Shown: in pieces, positions 5,367-8,421 of the stretch
How positions within the stretch are numbered: position 1 is the first letter of the stretch
How the letters are laid out: every line of letters begins with the position of its first letter
Source of the DNA: an uncultured Collinsella sp.
GTDB lineage: Bacteria > Actinomycetota > Coriobacteriia > Coriobacteriales > Coriobacteriaceae
Length of the DNA stretch: 8,421 bases
Direction of reading: 5' to 3'
NCBI GenBank assembly: GCA_902465465.1
Contig: CABQNF010000033.1
Span: forward strand, 1-8,421
Notes under the pieces: generated by a model
Databases searched by the model: none
The model's input: only the letters and a program-made list of their open reading frames with translations
What the model was told of the DNA's origin: nothing
Translations under genes and position numbers: made by a program

Positions 5367-8132
5367 ATGGACCAAGACCGCCAAAACAGCCTACGCCGCG
5401 ACGCGCAGAACACGGAGCGCGAGCAGGATTTTACGACCTACCGCACTGCCCAAAGCTCAAACGATATGGTGCCGACGGTTTTTCGCCGTGGCATCTACCG
5501 CACAATCCGAGGCAGTCTTAAGCGCTTTTTGTCAATCGTGGTCATCACCGCGCTTGGCGTGAGCGTGATGTGCGGCCTTAAGGCGGGTTGCGAGGACCTG
5601 TGTGATTCGGTTGATGCCTACTTCGACCAGCAAAATGTCTATGACATTAACGTGCAGTCGACCTATGGCCTGACTGACGATGATCTCGACGCCATACAAG
5701 AGGTCGATGGCGTCGAAACGGCCGAGGGCATCTACACCGAGACCGCCTACACCGCCGTGGGTACAACGCGCGAGCGCGTGGTCGTGCAGAGTCTCTCCAA
5801 GGAGAACATCGATCAGCCGGTGCTCGTGAACGGCGATTTGCCCGAGAGCGCTGATGAAGTCGCGGTGACTTCGAAGTTCCTGAAGGCATCGGGCAAGAAA
5901 ATCGGCGATACGGTGAGTTTTGCCGCCAATGACGCGAGCTCGTCCAATCAAAGCGCCAAGGACCAGTTTGCCGCGGGCGATTACACCATTACGGCCGAGG
6001 TCCTCGACCCCACTGATGTGAGCTCCGACTCGACAGTCAACGCCTTTCGCGCTGCTTCGGCGGCGGACTATAAGTTCTATGTGAGCGAGGACGCCGCGAC
6101 ATCTTCTTCCTACTCCGCGGTCCACGTGATCGTCGAGGGAGCCAAGAGCCTCAACTCCTATTCGGATTCCTACGCGGCAAAGATCAATGAGGTCAAGGGC
6201 AATATCGAGAAGATCCGCGAGGAGCGTGAGAAGGCGCGCGCCCAGGAGCTGACGGTCGACACGCCGGCGAGCTTGGACGCGGCCGAGCGCCAGGCGAATA
6301 TGCTCTTTGGGATTGAGCAGGACAACATCAATCGCATGGCAGAGGGCAGCGAGGAGCGCGTGCAAGCGCAGACCGACCTGGATCAGCGCCGCGCCGCCGC
6401 CGACCAGCAGTTTGCCGATGCCCGCGCCGAGCTTTCCGATCTGGGCGAATGCACCTGGTACATCCAGGACCGCGGCAATATCGCAAGCTACTCGAGCGTG
6501 GAGAGCGATAGCTCGTCAATTGAGGCTATCGCCACGGTGTTCCCGTTCATCTTCTTTATCGTCGCCGTGCTCATCAGCCTCACCACCGCCACGCGTATGG
6601 TCGAGGAGGAGCGCACGCTTATTGGCCTGTACAAAGCGCTCGGCTATTCGCGCGGGCGTATTCTGTCAAAATACGTGGACTACTCGCTGTGGGCGTGTCT
6701 GATCGGCGGCGTGCTCGGCAACATCATCGGATTTGTGGGCCTGCCGCTGTTCCTGTTTACGGTGTTCGACGACATGTATTCACTGCCTCAGATGCTGCTT
6801 TCGTACGACATCGTGTCGTCGCTCGTGTCGGTGGCGCTGTTTGCCGTGGGCGTGGTGGGCGCCACGATTATCGCCTGCCGCCACGAGATGGCCGAGACCC
6901 CGGCCTCGCTCATGCGCCCCAAGGCCCCGCGCGCCGGCTCGCGTATCTTGCTCGAGCGCATCGGCTTTATCTGGCGCCGCATGGGCTTTTTGAACAAGGT
7001 GGCAGCACGTAACCTGTTCCGCTACAAAAAGCGCGCCTTTATGACCATCTTCGGTATCGCGGGTTGCACCGCGCTTGTGATCTGCGGTATGGGTATTCGC
7101 GACACGTCGGTCGCGCTTTCGCCCAAGCAGTATGGGCATATCACGCGCTATGACTTGCTGGCGGTTGCCAATCCCGACGATTTTTCGCAGACGTGCGCGG
7201 CATTGGATGAGCGCAGCGCGGCCAAGGATTCTAACGTGACGGTGTCTTCGACGCTGCCAATCATGACCGACAACGTCACCTTTACATTTGGCGGAAAGAG
7301 CGAGACCGTGCAGCTGATCGTGGTGCCCGATGACCGCACGAACGACCTGGACGACTACGTGCGTCTCGAGGATGAGTCCAAAGAGCCGCTGTCTTTGCGT
7401 GACGGAGACGTGTATCTGAGCAAGAGTTCACAGCTGGTTCTCGGGATTCAGCCGGGCGACACGGCGCAGGTCCAAGATTCGTCGCTCAACGTCGCCAAGG
7501 TCAAAGTCAGCGACATTTCGCTTAACTATCTGGGCAACACGCTTTACATGACGCAGAGCACCTATGAGCGCGCGTTCGGTCGAAGCGCACGCCTCAACGG
7601 CATCTTTGTGCTGCTTAAGGGCTCGTCGGCCGACCAGATTGCGCTTAGCAAGAAGCTTAAGAGTGACGGCTGGCTTTCGATTTCGAGCACGGCCGAGCAT
7701 TGGGAGAACTTTGAGGCGAACTTCACTATCATCAATTCCGTCGTGGTGCTCGTGACCTTTATGGCGGCGTGCCTGTCGTTTGTGGTGGTGTTTACGCTGT
7801 CCAACACCAACATTTCGGAGCGCGAGCGCGAGCTGGCGACCATCAAGGTGCTGGGCTTCCGCCGTGGCGAGGTACACCACTACGTCAACAAGGAGACGTT
7901 GATCCTCACGGCAATCGGCGCTGCGCTGGGCGTGCCGCTAGGTGGCTTGCTGGCCAAGAGCTTTACCTACATTTTGCAGATGCCGTCGCTGTACTTTGAC
8001 GTCGAGGTCGAGCCGCTAAGCTACGTGCTCGCCGTGGTGCTTTCCTTTGGCTTTACGTTTATCGTCAACCTCGCCACCAACCGAACGCTCAACAAGATCG
8101 ACATGGTCGGCGCCCTCAAAAGCGCCGAGTAA
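5367..8132 (+). CDS. Large FtsX-like ABC transporter permease
   Basis: This is the membrane partner of the preceding ATPase, 921 residues from the ATG at 5367, which lies 5 nt after the ATPase stop. A GTG at 5355, overlapping that stop, would add four residues; either start implies translational coupling. A polar N-tail leads into TM1 (about residues 54-75, FLSIVVITALGVSVMCGLKAG). A large extracellular domain follows (about 76-388), with a charged helical, coiled-coil-like stretch at about 270-360 (INEVKGNIEKIREEREKAR onward). TM2-4 (about 389-505) form the first FtsX domain, with the cytoplasmic TRMVEEERTLIGLYKALGYSRG element. TM5 (about 558-580), a second extracellular domain (about 581-785) and TM6-8 form the second FtsX domain, with the matching ISERERELATIKVLGFRRGE. 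Eight TM segments in a duplicated-FtsX layout are characteristic of long Gram-positive exporters. The gene is complete and ends before a strong terminator. Confidence 0.93.
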   Translation: MDQDRQNSLRRDAQNTEREQDFTTYRTAQSSNDMVPTVFRRGIYRTIRGSLKRFLSIVVITALGVSVMCGLKAGCEDLCDSVDAYFDQQNVYDINVQSTYGLTDDDLDAIQEVDGVETAEGIYTETAYTAVGTTRERVVVQSLSKENIDQPVLVNGDLPESADEVAVTSKFLKASGKKIGDTVSFAANDASSSNQSAKDQFAAGDYTITAEVLDPTDVSSDSTVNAFRAASAADYKFYVSEDAATSSSYSAVHVIVEGAKSLNSYSDSYAAKINEVKGNIEKIREEREKARAQELTVDTPASLDAAERQANMLFGIEQDNINRMAEGSEERVQAQTDLDQRRAAADQQFADARAELSDLGECTWYIQDRGNIASYSSVESDSSSIEAIATVFPFIFFIVAVLISLTTATRMVEEERTLIGLYKALGYSRGRILSKYVDYSLWACLIGGVLGNIIGFVGLPLFLFTVFDDMYSLPQMLLSYDIVSSLVSVALFAVGVVGATIIACRHEMAETPASLMRPKAPRAGSRILLERIGFIWRRMGFLNKVAARNLFRYKKRAFMTIFGIAGCTALVICGMGIRDTSVALSPKQYGHITRYDLLAVANPDDFSQTCAALDERSAAKDSNVTVSSTLPIMTDNVTFTFGGKSETVQLIVVPDDRTNDLDDYVRLEDESKEPLSLRDGDVYLSKSSQLVLGIQPGDTAQVQDSSLNVAKVKVSDISLNYLGNTLYMTQSTYERAFGRSARLNGIFVLLKGSSADQIALSKKLKSDGWLSISSTAEHWENFEANFTIINSVVVLVTFMAACLSFVVVFTLSNTNISERERELATIKVLGFRRGEVHHYVNKETLILTAIGAALGVPLGGLLAKSFTYILQMPSLYFDVEVEPLSYVLAVVLSFGFTFIVNLATNRTLNKIDMVGALKSAE

Positions 8133-8193
8133 CCTGTCCTGGGATTCAAGTTCTAGCGAGCTGCCGACGCACCCGCAGCAGTATTTTTGCATA

Positions 8194-8236
8194 AACCGCC
8201 CCGCCAAATGCATACTTTGACGGGGCGGTTGCTTTT
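8194..8236 (+). terminator. Terminator of the ABC operon
   Basis: AACCGCCCCG (8194-8203) pairs perfectly with CGGGGCGGTT (8221-8230). The stem extends inward, after one mismatch, by CAAA/TTTG (8205-8208 with 8216-8219). GCTTTTTG follows. It begins 62 nt after the permease stop. A smaller GCTGC/GCAGC hairpin followed by AGTATTTTT (8160-8186) may be a first, weaker terminator. Confidence 0.85.
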
Positions 8237-8290
8237 TGCCCACAGGTACCCCAGGGGGCGCCGTGCAAATTCCGGAGTATTCAGCATCCC

Positions 8291-8316
8291 GGGGTCCGCG
8301 GGCGCGGGGGCGGGGG
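8291..8316 (+). other. G-quadruplex motif in terminal intergenic region
   Basis: Four G-runs (8291-8294, 8300-8302, 8306-8310, 8312-8316) are separated by loops of 5, 3 and 1 nt, which meets the usual G3+N1-7 rule. The surrounding stretch from 8237 to the window edge shows no supportable gene. It also has GTGCAAA twice (8263-8269 and 8316-8322) and a T7 run at 8373-8379. Confidence 0.45.
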
Positions 8317-8421
8317 TGCAAAACTGCGCTGAAAGCCCCGATTCTGAGCCCCAACGCCTCTAGAGCCGCTCGTTTTTTTACAGGATGCGGCCCATGGTGC
8401 CTGCCTTTCGTCCAAAATCCA

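Noticed and set aside
5532..6365. 277-codon minus-strand ORF opposite the permease
   Set aside because: It mirrors the G+C-rich codon pattern of the permease and has no start signal or family match.
8378..8421. Minus-strand reading frame from the right edge ending in GTMGRIL and a TAA at 8378
   Set aside because: Only 14 codons are visible. It could be the tail of a gene or a five-codon ORF with an AAAGG site (ATG at 8395), but too little is present to support either.

Overview
The window looks like a chromosomal segment of a high-GC Gram-positive gut actinobacterium, most like Collinsella or a related member of the Coriobacteriia. This is inferred from the strong G/C third-position bias of the main genes, the protein styles, and the Gram-positive/actinobacterial form of a LexA box. 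No rRNA or other taxonomic marker is present, so the assignment is tentative.

Layout. (1) Positions 2-670 hold the C-terminal part of an aspartate kinase (ACT domains), which enters from the left edge and ends at a G+C-rich terminator. (2) Positions 844-1869 hold a complete asd, the next enzyme of the aspartate pathway (Lys/Met/Thr/diaminopimelate). (3) Positions 1870-2219 are non-coding and dominated by a 126-nt nested inverted repeat. (4) Positions 2220-2798 hold a complete ogt-type O6-alkylguanine-DNA alkyltransferase. (5) Positions 2799-3750 are a decayed accessory patch with less G+C-biased codon use. It holds five copies of a 15-nt motif in strictly alternating orientation, a C-terminal scrap of a ClC-type chloride channel, and the N-terminal half of an Abi_2 (AbiD/AbiF-like) abortive-infection protein whose leader carries a terminator-like hairpin. 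(6) Positions 3750-4388 (minus) hold an intact GyrI-like domain protein with a perfect LexA-box palindrome in its promoter region. (7) Positions 4660-8132 hold a two-gene ABC exporter of the MacB/FtsX type (ATPase plus an approximately 920-residue permease), closed by a strong terminator. (8) The right end is non-coding, with a canonical G-quadruplex motif.

How it fits together. The left third is housekeeping amino-acid and cell-wall precursor metabolism. The middle combines DNA-alkylation repair (ogt) with a probably SOS-controlled GyrI-like protein, and lies next to an exporter. A genotoxin-response neighbourhood is conceivable, but the only direct regulatory evidence is the LexA box. The accessory patch between them shows truncation and end-to-end joining of unrelated gene fragments, as expected at a site of repeated insertion and deletion. 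I saw no tRNA, rRNA, CRISPR array, or intact transposase or integrase gene.
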